64,000 nt of DNA from Hormiphora californensis. Taxonomy: Eukaryota; Ctenophora; Tentaculata; Cydippida; Pleurobrachiidae. Shown here one piece after another: positions 9,923 to 26,434 of the stretch; within the stretch, counting starts at the first letter, position 1, and each line of letters begins with the position of its first letter. The stretch lies in contig CM035356.1 in NCBI GenBank assembly GCA_020137815.1, forward strand, positions 256,001-320,000, written 5' to 3'. A model generated the notes under the pieces. The model was not told the DNA's origin and ran no database searches. It was given only the letters and a program-made list of their open reading frames with translations. The position numbers and the translations under genes were made by a program.

Positions 9923-10852
9923 ATGGCCCACACGCCTCCTAAAAGCGAAAACTACGTCATTGTAAAGATCCTGATTCCTGTTTACTGTGCGGGCGCGTGT
10001 ATTGGGAAGGATGGACTTGAGATCCAGAGGATAAAAACCGAATCGGGGTCCCGGGTGAAGATATCCCGCAATAGGGATCTTTTCCCAAGGACCGATGAAC
10101 GGGTTGTGTTGGTTAGCGGTACACCCGATCAAGTGTTGGAGGTCATCAAATTTGTTCAGGAGAAAATCAAAAACGAAAGTCCCCCAGATAATAGGCGTGT
10201 AAACCCAAAACGAAAAGACCAGGTCAAGTTGATAGTGGCTCACTCGGCCGCTGGGAGGATCATCGGCCGAAAGGGGGACAAGGTCAACAAACTTAAACAA
10301 GACTTTGGGGTTAAAGTTTACATAACGAACAAGGACGAAAACATACCCACACTGAATGAACGAGTGGTAACGATTGAGGGGAGCGACGAAAGTGTGAGGG
10401 AAACAGCCCGTGATATTATCAACTCAATCCAAGAAAATCCAGAGGGACGACTCAGCCGGAGTTTGGAGTATCGGAAGTTCTCTGAAAACCCGTATGGTGC
10501 ATACTTTTACCACGGTCCCCCTCCTCCGCCGTACCACCGAGGTGGTGGTGGCGGTGGTGGCGGTGGTTACTCTCACGGTGGTTACTCTGGTTACCCACCT
10601 GGTCCTGCTAGTGGTGGTGGTGGTGGTGGTTATGGTGGCTATGGATACCAAAACTACTATAGCCCTCCTGGAGGATATAACGAAGGTCCGTACTATGGAG
10701 GAGGAAGGGGTGGCTACCAGCAGCGGGGTGGAGGGTACCAGCAGAGGGGTGGTAGAGGAGATCACGGGTCTAGAGGAGGTCCACCACGACCTACACGGAG
10801 AGATTCAGGGGACGAGGAAGGTGTATTCAGGGTCCCGTGGTGGTCTCCGTGA
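9923..10852 (+). CDS. Two-KH RNA-binding protein, Nova/PCBP-like (cluster gene A)
   Basis: 309 residues in one exon. The start is ATG at 9923, shortly after an acceptor (TTTTCAG ending 9906); the longer open frame from 9863 would cross that acceptor and is not used. KH1 spans about residues 12-80 with loop GKDG, and KH2 about 95-165 with loop GRKG. A Gly/Tyr/Pro-rich RGG-like tail follows. Nova-style features are the FPRTDERVVLVSGT segment after KH1 and the IQENPEG segment after KH2. Expected role: sequence-specific RNA binding in splicing or mRNA control. The Asp in the KH1 GxxG loop differs from the GKGG of its neighbours and may weaken KH1 binding. It is the first of three tandem paralogues with 13640 and 15316. 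Confidence 0.88.
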   Translation: MAHTPPKSENYVIVKILIPVYCAGACIGKDGLEIQRIKTESGSRVKISRNRDLFPRTDERVVLVSGTPDQVLEVIKFVQEKIKNESPPDNRRVNPKRKDQVKLIVAHSAAGRIIGRKGDKVNKLKQDFGVKVYITNKDENIPTLNERVVTIEGSDESVRETARDIINSIQENPEGRLSRSLEYRKFSENPYGAYFYHGPPPPPYHRGGGGGGGGGYSHGGYSGYPPGPASGGGGGGYGGYGYQNYYSPPGGYNEGPYYGGGRGGYQQRGGGYQQRGGRGDHGSRGGPPRPTRRDSGDEEGVFRVPWWSP

Positions 10853-13500
10853 TTTTTATAAGGACACGAGACCTACAGAGTAAGAGAAGTGTGTGGAGAT
10901 GTGACGGGATATGGTGACGGTGCTGGTGGTTGCTCTGAATTCTTGATATCGGGAGAACTACAATATCGTGTTGTTGCCGCGTCCTTTCTGCGTCCTCTCC
11001 ACTCATCCCCCAACCCTCAAAGCGATGTTTGCGCCTTGAGATTAAAGAATACCATTTGTGTAATAAGGAAGCCGAAGACAGCGTGGTGGCACAGGTTTAT
11101 TTATAATATAGCAATAAGTATAACAAGTAGCCAAGATGTATTTGAGCACATGGCCGCCCCCCGGTGTGTGGTTGGTGTAAGATACGATATTATATTTAGC
11201 AAGTTCTAACGTTGTTTTGTAGCTTTTATCCAGGGACTGGGTTCTACTATCTAGAGTTGTTTTATGTTGATAGCCCACGGGCAGTGTGTGTGAGTGTTGT
11301 GTGAGAGAGATTTCGAGAGGCTATTTTATTAGAGTATGTTATCTTTATGACCAACAGTTTCAAACTCTGTTTGACAGACTACTTAACATTTAACGCACTT
11401 TTTATCAGACATATTTAGTATACATTTAGTGTGGCGTGTGTGTAATGTTAGTGTGTGACGTGTGTGAGTGAATACTGAATATCATATTTTATGAACAAGT
11501 GCAGGTGTGTGAGTGTGTGATTGTGTGAGTATACGTTTATTATATATTAGTGTGTGATGTACCTAACATGCCATATTTTCGTGAGTTTCTATAGCTATTT
11601 TTAAAAGAAGTTCTTTTTAATTTCACAAGTATACTACTACTACTACTATGCGCTGTGTAACAATAGTATAGTCTGAGAGGATCGTGGTCTTCATTTGTGT
11701 GTCAGCGTCAGTGATATGATCAAAGTGTGACAGTGTGTGATTGTGTGTGAATATATGATATGTATCTCGCATATAATATTCTAACATTTCCAGGCCTTTT
11801 CTCTGGTAGATCTAGGTCTGTTAATTACACAAACACACTAATCATCACACCATCACATCTTGTATCATGATCCTGGCGCAAGGGAGGGAGGAGTGCAGTA
11901 GATATATATCCCTCATCATCCCGCAACATGCAAAACAACCCACCCCTTGTCACACCACCCTCTACCTCCTTCTTCCATTCCTGATCAGTTTGCATCGCTC
12001 ACGTACCCTCCCTCCCGAGCTCTCCCTGTGTTATGCACCTCCCCTCCATACCAGAGATAGATAGAAAGGTTGAGGACCTAAAACAAAAAGAAGAGGGTTA
12101 TTTTTGTATTTTTTTGTAATTTTATATTGTGATGTGTGACTAAAGAGACACTTGTTACATTTTTGAAGGTACGCACAATGCAATATCCCATTTATTGTGC
12201 GTACTATCCTTTAGATCCCATTTATTAGAGAGAGAGAATTATTATCGCCCCTTTTACGTCCCTATTATATTATTGGTTAACAATTCTTCACCCTCTTTTT
12301 CCTGTCCATAGTGGAACACTTCCTTTTCTAGCTCAATATATTGCACATAGCAACGTGCCCTTAGCAACACGCTATACGGAAAATACATTTCAAATTTCTG
12401 GAGGCCCACTTTAGTCTAACAGGTGCCAGGAAAGTGTTATATCTTAGTCAACAAAACAATGCAACTGCTGAGATACACACTTTGACTGATATCTGTAGTT
12501 CTTTGAAATGTATTTTACCACAGTGGCCGTGTGTGTCGTTTATTATGCTGGGGAAGGTACCCCTCTTGAAGTCCCGATGTGTGCGGGGTTCCACTGTAGC
12601 TTGTGCGTGTGAGTATATTACATGGTGTATCTAGGCCTAGCAGGGCTGGTGTGTGTTAGTATTTTCCCTGTTTTTCACTACCAGCTCTAACCTGTACTAA
12701 ACTGGTGAAGACTTTATTTGGCTTTTTTATTAACCTGTTGATTTAATTCTCACGTATCAGCATTGAGTTTTACTCCTTCACGACAATTCACGCTTTAATA
12801 ACATTAAACGAAACCTTCTTTCTATCATTGAACTCAGAAACTTCTTTTGTTCATGGCATTGAGTTTCTTACATTTCATTTCACGTTCTTTACCCATCTTC
12901 CTTCGTTGTAATACCCCCGATCTGACCGCAAATTGTCTTCATAACCGAGGCAATTGCAACCTGCCCCATTCTCCTTACCTTCCACACAAGAGTCTCCTTC
13001 TTCAGACATCTTGATCTTCCCCGAAATACTGAATTCCCCGAAATGATCAACCCGACTCAAACCATCCTTCGTTCGATAACATCTGACATAGCATCTTTAT
13101 TATCCTAAAAGTTCAAATCAGTTCGCTTCTGTCATTTCCTAAAAACTTTGCCCATAAGTCTGACTTGTCTCGCCTGATCTCCGAACCATCACCTAACAAA
13201 TTATTGTCTCAGTCATAAACATCTGCTACGACGTGATTCTTTGACAGCACGAACGAATCCCAAATTGCAGTCTCAATTTTGATCCTCAGTCCCTGATCCC
13301 GGGGCTTCCTTCCAATTTTGGTAACCGTTTTCCTGGTCTTTTGTACTGATGAACTAAGATAAAATTTACTCGACTAACCAACATCCTTTTTCGCAAATTT
13401 TGGCAGGGCCAGGGTAATACACAGTCTTGAAAACTTTGGCTAAGCGAGAACGTTCAATTGATCAAACTAAACGATGCATGTCATATATATCAATGGGGTC
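10853..13500. other. Intergenic region, no gene seen
   Basis: Roughly 2.6 kb of AT-rich sequence with scattered GTGTGTGAG-like tracts. A perfect 11-bp hairpin (GTACGCACAAT, arms 12169-12179 and 12194-12204) lies within it. It presumably contains the 3' UTR of KH gene A and the promoter of KH gene B. No conserved protein is readable on either strand. Confidence 0.6.
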
Positions 13501-13639
13501 GAACTGGGAGACTCGCCTAATCAGTGATCATTTCCCCTCTCAGATTGCCTCTCCGGTATCTAACCCTCCTCACCCTCCCTTGTGACACACCACTAACCAT
13601 CCGTTTCCTCCCTCTCTTTAGCTCATCGTTGCTGTTGCC

Positions 13640-14977
13640 ATGTCCAAAAGGGGTCCCGATGCAGGCGGTGACAATGATCATCCGAAACGTCGAAGTCACG
13701 GCAAACCCATGATCAAAATGCTGTGCCCTTTCTACTGTGCCGGTGCTATCATCGGCAAGGGTGGTGAGACCATCAAGGATCTGGCTGAGAGAACTGAATG
13801 CGATGTGAAGATCTCAAAAAATGATGAACGATTCCCTACCACCAGTGATCGAGTCATCAGCATTCAGGGGTCTCAGGAGGGCCTGGATGAATGTGTCTTG
13901 TTTGTCCAAGATAAAATCCGCAAGGATACCCCTCCACCAAACGCCAAAACTGAGTCTCACGCCGTCAATGCTAAACGGAAGGAAGCTTGTAAACTGGTTG
14001 TCTCCGATACCTCGGCTGGTCGTATCATTGGTAAGGGAGGATCTAGGGTTAAAGAGCTGAAGGACGATTACAATATTGTCATTAACATTACCCGGAAGGA
14101 CGAGATGCCTAGGGGATTCGAGGAGCGGTGTGTCTCCGTAGAGGGAGCAGCTGAGAGTGTAGACCAGTGTGTCAAGGAGATCATCAAGATAGTTGCTGAG
14201 GATGAGAGTGCCCGTATGGAGTGGTATGTCTTCTACAGGGACTGGAATGAGAGGGCAAACGACGATTCGCGAGGAGGCCCACCATCCCGAGACGGAGGTA
14301 GAGATTTCGGACGAGGTGGTTACGGAGGTAGGGATCCCCGAGATGCACCCAGGGGCGGAGATTACGGACGGGACTACGGTGGTCGCAGCGATGGAAGGGG
14401 TGATTATGGTAGGGATTATGGTGGTCGAGATGGCTACAGGGGACCTCCTCCTGATGATAGGCGAGGAGGATATGATGATAGGAGAGATGACCGTAGGGGT
14501 GGATATGGGGATCGGGACCGAGATGCTGTTTACCGAGATTACCCTCCTCCCCGTGACAGCGGCTACAGCAGAGATCCTCCCCCAAGGGAGTCCTTCTACC
14601 GGGATGACCGGGGTTACGGTGATATGGATAGGGGTTACGGTGGTGCACGGGATCCCCCTCCCAGGAGCCCCCCTCCTAGGGATAGTTACTATAACGACCG
14701 ATACAGGGCCAGTGGGGGAGGTGGAGGAGGCAGGGACTACGGAGGTTCTCGTGATGCGGGATATCGAGATGCTCCTCCTTATTCTGGGGGCGGTGCCCGA
14801 GACCCTCCCCCACGAGACCTTGATAGGAGGGATGACTACCCCCCACCAGCCAGTGGTGGAGGCAGTGGTGGAAGATACAACGACAGTTACAGCAAGGATT
14901 CTTACTCTGGAGGGGGTGGTAACAGGAGCTACTCTGACTACGTATGGTTCTGGTGCTGCTTCAGGCGGTGCCGGTGA
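13640..14977 (+). CDS. Two-KH RGG-rich RNA-binding protein (cluster gene B)
   Basis: One exon, 445 residues as read. KH1 is about residues 23-92 (loop GKGG) and KH2 about 113-185 (loop GKGG). The tail is very rich in RGG, RDYGG and DPPPRD repeats, as in hnRNP K and related RNA-binding proteins. An AG acceptor preceded by CTAAC sits about 20 bases before the ATG. The last codons look wrong: after SYSDY the frame gives VWFWCCFRRCR, whereas a one-base shift near 14940 gives YGSGAASGGAGDRGGDYRD and a stop at 15018-15020. The true C-terminus is therefore probably at 15020, and the present stop is an indel effect. The protein binds RNA through its KH domains; the target is unknown. Confidence 0.87.
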   Translation: MSKRGPDAGGDNDHPKRRSHGKPMIKMLCPFYCAGAIIGKGGETIKDLAERTECDVKISKNDERFPTTSDRVISIQGSQEGLDECVLFVQDKIRKDTPPPNAKTESHAVNAKRKEACKLVVSDTSAGRIIGKGGSRVKELKDDYNIVINITRKDEMPRGFEERCVSVEGAAESVDQCVKEIIKIVAEDESARMEWYVFYRDWNERANDDSRGGPPSRDGGRDFGRGGYGGRDPRDAPRGGDYGRDYGGRSDGRGDYGRDYGGRDGYRGPPPDDRRGGYDDRRDDRRGGYGDRDRDAVYRDYPPPRDSGYSRDPPPRESFYRDDRGYGDMDRGYGGARDPPPRSPPPRDSYYNDRYRASGGGGGGRDYGGSRDAGYRDAPPYSGGGARDPPPRDLDRRDDYPPPASGGGSGGRYNDSYSKDSYSGGGGNRSYSDYVWFWCCFRRCR

Positions 14978-15315
14978 CAGGGGTGGCGACTACCGAGATA
15001 CGTCACGGGGCCGATATTAGATACTATATCAGACCTAGAACACTTGGTTGCAGCCGTGATTAGAAGCAGCTGCACTTCGCTTCACCGACCTCTCATCTGT
15101 CAGATGTTCCCAGGTTGATCGACTACTGCATCCGCAGACACAGACTCATTTTGTTTCTTTTCAGACTGTCGTGCTAGTCATCAATATAGCCACTTCTTTA
15201 ATCGCTTAAAACATAGTGTATTTTACCTCCCAAATGTTATCTTATTTTCAAAGAACCACCCTTTTCATGTGTCCAATTGTTATAATAACTAACCCTCTGC
15301 TCTCCCTCTCAGGGT

Positions 15316-16134
15316 ATGTCGTCGCCTCAAGAAAAGGATGCTGCTGCCTCCTCCTCCACTAACCCCTCAGTCCCCTCCTCTTCCTCGACCTCCCAAGTGA
15401 CAATTAAGATCCTAATCCCTTCTTTCACGGTGGGTGCCGTGATTGGAAAGGGAGGGGAGGTTATCAAAGCTCTGAAAAAGGACACAGGCGCACATATCCG
15501 AGTATCACAAAATGGGAAGTACTACCCCACCACCAGTGAGCGTATCGCCTTTGTATCCGGGACGACCGAGCAGGTGAGACAGGTCATCTGCGAGATCAAC
15601 GAGAAGATCCGAAATGACAAACCCCCGGAAAACAAGAAAATCAGCCTGGACTTGAAGGAGCGGAAACAGCAAATGAAGCTGATTATTCCTAGTAGCAGTG
15701 CGGGGAAGATCATCGGTAAGAGTGGTTGTAACATTAAGGAAATGAAAGAAAAGTATGACTTGTCGGTGCGCATTCAAAACCACGAGGAGAGCATCGAGGG
15801 GCTAGACGAGAGGATTGTGACGGTCAAGGGTAGTCCTGAGAGCATTGAAAAAAGTGTGGACATGATCCTGTCTCATGTGGAGGAGGATAACTTTGGAAAA
15901 GTTGACAACAACCTCGATTATGACATGTTTAACGGATACTACGGGTGGAGTTACGGATACCCAGGGTATGGAGAGTATCGTGGTGGTAACGGTTACTATC
16001 CTCCCGTTCCTCCCTTTGCAGCGGGTCCGGGTGGACGATATGATCACCACCATCGACCCGGGTATTTCTACATGGACACCTTCGTGAGAGGCGGTGGCGG
16101 TGGTCGGGCTCGTGGTCGACGGGGCCGATCTTGA
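15316..16134 (+). CDS. Two-KH RNA-binding protein, Nova-like (cluster gene C)
   Basis: One exon of 272 residues, starting three bases after a CTCTCAG acceptor. A Ser-rich leader precedes KH1 (about 27-95, IKILIPSFTVGAVIGKGGE) and KH2 (about 115-188, loop GKSG). The tail is Tyr/Gly-rich and ends in a short RGGGGG-RARGRRGRS basic patch. The segment YYPTTSERIAFVSGT after KH1 is Nova-like. It is the third of three adjacent paralogues in one orientation, each with an uninterrupted coding exon, implying local duplication. Alternative family labels are PCBP or PSI-type KH; two-KH membership is certain. Confidence 0.88.
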   Translation: MSSPQEKDAAASSSTNPSVPSSSSTSQVTIKILIPSFTVGAVIGKGGEVIKALKKDTGAHIRVSQNGKYYPTTSERIAFVSGTTEQVRQVICEINEKIRNDKPPENKKISLDLKERKQQMKLIIPSSSAGKIIGKSGCNIKEMKEKYDLSVRIQNHEESIEGLDERIVTVKGSPESIEKSVDMILSHVEEDNFGKVDNNLDYDMFNGYYGWSYGYPGYGEYRGGNGYYPPVPPFAAGPGGRYDHHHRPGYFYMDTFVRGGGGGRARGRRGRS

Positions 16135-21711
<5,577 letters not shown>

Positions 21712-22040
21712 AGGATCATGTTGTTGAGGGACCAGGCACATCCCTCCCTCCCCGGTCTATAGAGTAATGGGGGCACTGTCACGATGTGTGGCAGTGCCCC
21801 TGAGAGCTCAATTTAGTGCAAGAGAAAGATAACCCCTTTCTTTGACAGGAAGAAGATGAAATGTTAAATTGTGTAAAATGTTTTTGTTCCGCGATCTTTA
21901 TTTAGCAAAAAGTTACTTTTTTTGGTTGAACCAAAACCCAACTTATATCACCAAGTTTGTTATTATTTCCCCACTAATTTCTAACATCCCGTTCCTAAAC
22001 CAAGCACTCCCACTTTCTAATAACTTTATGTTTCATAGCC

Positions 22041-22299
22041 ATGGACATCACACGTATAACGAGAGAACAGAAGATAGAGATATCACGGAAGTATTTCCTA
22101 GTTGGGATCCCGTTCTTGCCCTGGGTTTGGATCATTAATGTGTGCTGGTTTTGGGGGGACGCCTGGAATAAAACCAATCACATACCTGAGGTGAGTGAGA
22201 TGGTTATTAATTGCGCGAAAATATGCTCCCCCTTTCTTCTCTCCCCGCTACCCCCGGTGAATGGTGATCTATCTGTCTTTATATGCTCTTTATTTATTT

Positions 22300-22352
<53 letters not shown>

Positions 22353-22671
22353 GCTATCTCTCTCTCTTTCTCTCTCTCTTTCTTTCTCTCTCTCTCTCTC
22401 TCTTTTCTCGTACACTCTGTCTCTGTGGTGAAAGAGGCTAGCGTGAGAATGAGAGCGATGGACGCATACCACATACCCTCTAAAGATTGGGGGCGTATAT
22501 ATTCAGGAAGTAGCCGTCGTCCCACAGAGAGAGAAAGTGAGGGAGAGATTTACACTGACAGAGTGGATAGAGTGTATGAGAGAGAGAAAGATATGGTTTA
22601 GGAGTAACTACAGACGGCGGGGTGTGACCCATCGGTACTACAGATGCTCTCCTGTCTGCAGAGAGAGAGAG

Positions 22672-22702
<31 letters not shown>

Positions 22703-23117
22703 TAATTTCGATTTTTCCTGAAACGCGGCCAGTCTCCTAAACTATCCGGCCGCCATATGATAATTATTACGTTTAAATTTCCCTCCAAAACACTGGGCCG
22801 CACATATTTCTGCCCCACCCCCTTATAAATTTGTCACCACCAATTACATACCTGATACCAATGCTTCCGATCCCTACTTCCCAATAAAAACTCTACAATT
22901 CCTAACTGGCATTTTATCAGATCTAAGAATTGATCGTGTTGTTAACATGTCCTCTCTCTCGTTGCAGGTGCGACGCTATGTGATCTGGTCAGGTATTGGT
23001 GCACTACTTCATCTGGCAATCATAACTGCCTGGATCGCTGTTTACCAGAGTGAACGAGTGAGGTGGGGTGAGTTAGGAGATGATATATCACTTCATGTCC
23101 CATATGGATCACCCTGA
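22041..23117 (+). CDS. PSENEN: Gamma-secretase subunit PEN-2
   Basis: Two exons, 22041-22190 and 22968-23117, joined in phase 0 give 99 residues, close to the usual PEN-2 length (about 101). Exon 1 carries KIEISRKYFLVGIPFLPWVW and the first hydrophobic hairpin (INVCWFWGDAW). Exon 2 carries the second membrane segment and the conserved C-terminal motif WGELGDDISLHVPYGSP, which corresponds to the family's GDYLSF...P region. PEN-2 is the smallest subunit of gamma-secretase and is needed for presenilin endoproteolysis. An AG acceptor (CATAG) precedes the ATG by two bases. The intron carries a long CT tract, and there is an unrelated GT tract at 22676-22699. Confidence 0.95.
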
Positions 23118-23551
23118 GAGGCTGCTCTCTCTAGACCGGGGAGAGGGACACTGGATTAACCTGGACACTCTGGTACAATAGGTGCTGTTTATGTTAGGGT
23201 TGGTGATGTTTATAGTAGTGTGGAGGGTTTGAACTGTACAGTAAGAGAACTCTGACTGGTTCCAAATCAGCGGTTCCGCGGTAATTTGAGATAATTGAGT
23301 GTTTATGATTTTGTACTGATGTTTGTTTTTGTCAGATTTTATTTCACTTTTAGTTCACTTTAGAACGCTCACTCTGTGAAGACCTGTCTTTGTAATTGGT
23401 CTTCAGTTTTCCTCTAATTAGTTGCCAATTAGGTCCCCATCTCTAATTGGGTGTGTCAATCAGGCAGTGTGTATGTGGGAAGTGTAACATTGGGAGATCG
23501 GTAGGAAGCATCACGTTGCATATATTTAGTGTCTGCTGGGGTCCCTCGACA

Positions 23552-23696
<145 letters not shown>

Positions 23697-23887
23697 CCCG
23701 TCACGTGGTATAACCTGATTAATGGGTCAGAGCGGGAGATGGTGAGGGAGGGAGAGAGAAAGACTGTGAGATTGCGTATGAACGGCTGCTAGTAGTGTGC
23801 GAGTCTTTATCTAAAGGACCGCTCTAGGGTAATCAACGAAGAGAGAGATAACCCATCTTCCCCTTACACAGTGTTTCGCTCTCTCTC

Positions 23888-23945
<58 letters not shown>

Positions 23946-23965
23946 CACTCCCTTTTCTCTTTAGG

Positions 23966-24592
23966 ATGGAACTTGAACATCGGATACGCACAGCCCTAAC
24001 ATCAGATACATGCTACCAATTCTCAGACCTTCTCTCTGAGGCCAAGGAGTCCCCTTCAGTACCTGACCGTGACCGATGGTTGGAGATTCTAAACTGTTTT
24101 GTGACCGGTCAATATCGCACTTTCACTCCCCCTCTTGACCGTTCTGCTAGAGAGAAACTTCAGGCACTTTCAATACTGAGACTGAGCAGTGAGAATACTG
24201 CCCTTGGGTACAGTGAGATTGAGAGAGTGTGTGGATGTGAGACGGATCGAGAGGTTGAGGCTCTCTTGATAAGATGTATTCAGGCGGGATTGTTGCAATG
24301 CAAGATAGACGAAATCAACCGGCGGGTCTTCCTACATCAGCTCTCTACCTCAGCTTATCATGTTCAAGATTGCGGGAAACTTCTGGAAGCTCTCCAAAGC
24401 TGGGCAAGCGAAAATTCCAGCGTCATGGAAGAGATAAGAGATCACGTATCAGAGGCGACGGGAAACCTTGCCACAGCAAAGACAGAGCGGGAGGAATTCA
24501 AACGAAATTTAGACAGTGCCAAAGCGAGCCTGAAAAAAGAGAAGCCTCAAAGGGAGGTTAGTTCGTCCAAGATTCGGAAGAGGCTTGCTTGA
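23966..24592 (+). CDS. COPS7: COP9 signalosome subunit 7 (PCI domain)
   Basis: 208 residues in one exon. The body aligns with CSN7: FSDLLSEAKESPSVPDRDRW, then YRTFTPPLDRSAREKLQALS, the winged-helix part of the PCI domain (YSEIERVCGCETDREVEALL), INRRVFLHQ, and a C-terminal coiled coil. CSN7 is a scaffold subunit of the COP9 signalosome, which removes NEDD8 from cullins. Family members are about 215-275 residues and start some 20 residues earlier, and an AG acceptor (TTTAG) abuts this ATG. A short upstream coding exon is therefore possible. The C-terminal tail ends in a basic KIRKRLA. Confidence 0.9.
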   Translation: MELEHRIRTALTSDTCYQFSDLLSEAKESPSVPDRDRWLEILNCFVTGQYRTFTPPLDRSAREKLQALSILRLSSENTALGYSEIERVCGCETDREVEALLIRCIQAGLLQCKIDEINRRVFLHQLSTSAYHVQDCGKLLEALQSWASENSSVMEEIRDHVSEATGNLATAKTEREEFKRNLDSAKASLKKEKPQREVSSSKIRKRLA

Positions 24593-25021
24593 GAGGGGTG
24601 TTCTATAGCTGCAAAGGACAGTTTTTTGTTTCAATTTCTGTATGTTTGTGTGTCCCCCTGTAAATAGTTGGTCGCTCCCGCTCTCAGCCTTTGTGTTTCA
24701 CTTGCAGAGCGCGGCGCGCCAATGTCTACCAGACGGTGCGCGAGCATAGAAAGTAAACACAAGTCAGCAGTAGCGTGCACGTTTATCTATCTGTATGCAC
24801 GTGCCCCGTCTTCTAGCACACTTCAGGGGTGCCTGAAATGCACTAAATTGACATGAAAACAGCTCTGGTAGTCCTTGGGGAGAAACAATCAGATCTGCTC
24901 GAAAAGGTACGCGCAAAGATTTTCTGCGCACATCAATGAATTTATTGCGCGTTTTGATTTTATTTGAAGCGCGCGAGAAAAACTTGAAGTCGGATTTTTA
25001 TTTTTTGGGATTTTTTGTTGA

Positions 25022-25573
25022 AATAAGGAACCATAATAAAAAAAAATTTAAAGTTCAAGAGCCTCCAAGAGCGCACCCCATCCAAGAGAGACCAAAATCA
25101 AGAGCGCACCACAATCAAGAGAGACTAAAATCAAGAGCACACCACAATCAAGAGAGACCAAAATCAAGAGCACACCACAATCAAGAGAGACCGCTTTAGA
25201 AGGCTTGTTAGTGGTGGGTGCGTTGCTTCAATCGACTGATTGAAACGGCGTCCTCCTAGCACTAACAATGCATAGGCCCAAAAGCGGGATATAAATTATA
25301 ATTGTATTTGTATTTAAGAGCGCACCACAATCAAGAGAGCTCCCTATCCAGAAGATACCAGATGTGGTGCGCTCTTGAATTTGGCCTCTCTTGATTGTGG
25401 TGCGCTCTTGATTTGGTGTCTCTTGATTGTGGTGTGCTCTTGATTTTGGTCTCTCTTGATTGTGGTGTGCTCTTGATTTTGGTCTCTCTTGGATGGGGTG
25501 CGCTCTTGATTTTGGTCTCTCTTGGATGGGGTGCGCTCTTGGAGGCTCTTGAACTTTATTATGGTTCCTTATT
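25022..25573. mobile_element. 552-bp inverted-repeat element with subterminal tandem repeats
   Basis: Both ends carry AATAAGGAACCATAATAAA in inverted orientation, followed inward by GTTCAAGAGCCTCCAAGAGC. Each arm then consists of imperfect repeats of CAAGAGAGACCAAAATCAAG and AGCGCACCACAAT, about 170 bases per arm. The middle (25200-25320) is unique. No protein is encoded. This resembles a foldback-type MITE. Confidence 0.8.
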
Positions 25574-25799
25574 GTCACAAAAAAGTTGTCACGGGATTTG
25601 GGTGTTCCGAGGTTTTATACCAGGAGTTTGAAAAGCGCTGCCTTATCTATCAGGTGCCAAAAAACAATACTGCATGTGGGTTTAAATAGTTTGGGGTGAC
25701 AATTTCAACAAATCCGACTTTAGGAGCGAGAATCTTCTTTCCGCTTTCGTGCCAGTTCACAGCGGACAACCCGCTTGCTGCTCCTGATGTCTGGTGTTA

Positions 25800-25933
25800 C
25801 AGTGGTGCTCCGTCATATTAGCCACTCGCACAACGTCGTTCCAGGCTTCCAAAACTGACAATGTTTGCTGTTTGGACGCTGGGAACGACGCATGGATGAT
25901 GGTGCTCGTGGCCAACATGACGGAGCACCACTG
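25800..25933. mobile_element. 134-bp MITE with TTA duplication (PIF/Harbinger-like)
   Basis: The terminal repeats CAGTGGTGCTCCGTCAT are inverted, and TTA flanks both sides (25797-25799 and 25934-25936). A three-base TWA duplication is typical of PIF/Harbinger elements. Confidence 0.7.
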
Positions 25934-26434
25934 TTAAACAGTTGACGATTCTTGAGCTCCTAATTTGATTATGCAGATATTTCAAGGATTACCAAAGCTT
26001 CAATTATTGGACTATTGTTGCGCGTATTATGGGATTTTAATTTTTAACTTCTCCACTGACTAAATGAAAATGAATTATAAATTGACCGTTTACTTTGGTA
26101 AAATACTCTCTAAAGTATCTCTACTTATATGCCATGTGTCATCGGTATAATAGTTTCAATTTAGGTTATGTCAGAAACTGAAACATTTCACGGATTCCTG
26201 GTTTATCATAGTTTCTGTAGCAACAAGGAGATCGAATTCCGGACCTCAAATCGTCTTCGGTCGCCATGGGAACAAAACACATTATTCGCCCAGTTTACTA
26301 GGACAGGGAAAGCATGCATTAGAAGTCCGGAATGGCTTCTCAAATCTACTACTGAGCTCCTAAAAGTATTTACTTTAAAGTTGTGTATTTGATATGCTAA
26401 GTTAGATAATCTAACCATCCCTCCCCTTCATCAG

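Noticed and set aside
14184-15020. Other long frames over the RGG region of KH gene B, and similar frames over hnRNP and KH gene A tails
   Set aside because: Shadows of Gly/Arg-rich repeats in other frames. Only the last 80 bases of one frame (to 15020) are kept, as the likely true C-terminus.
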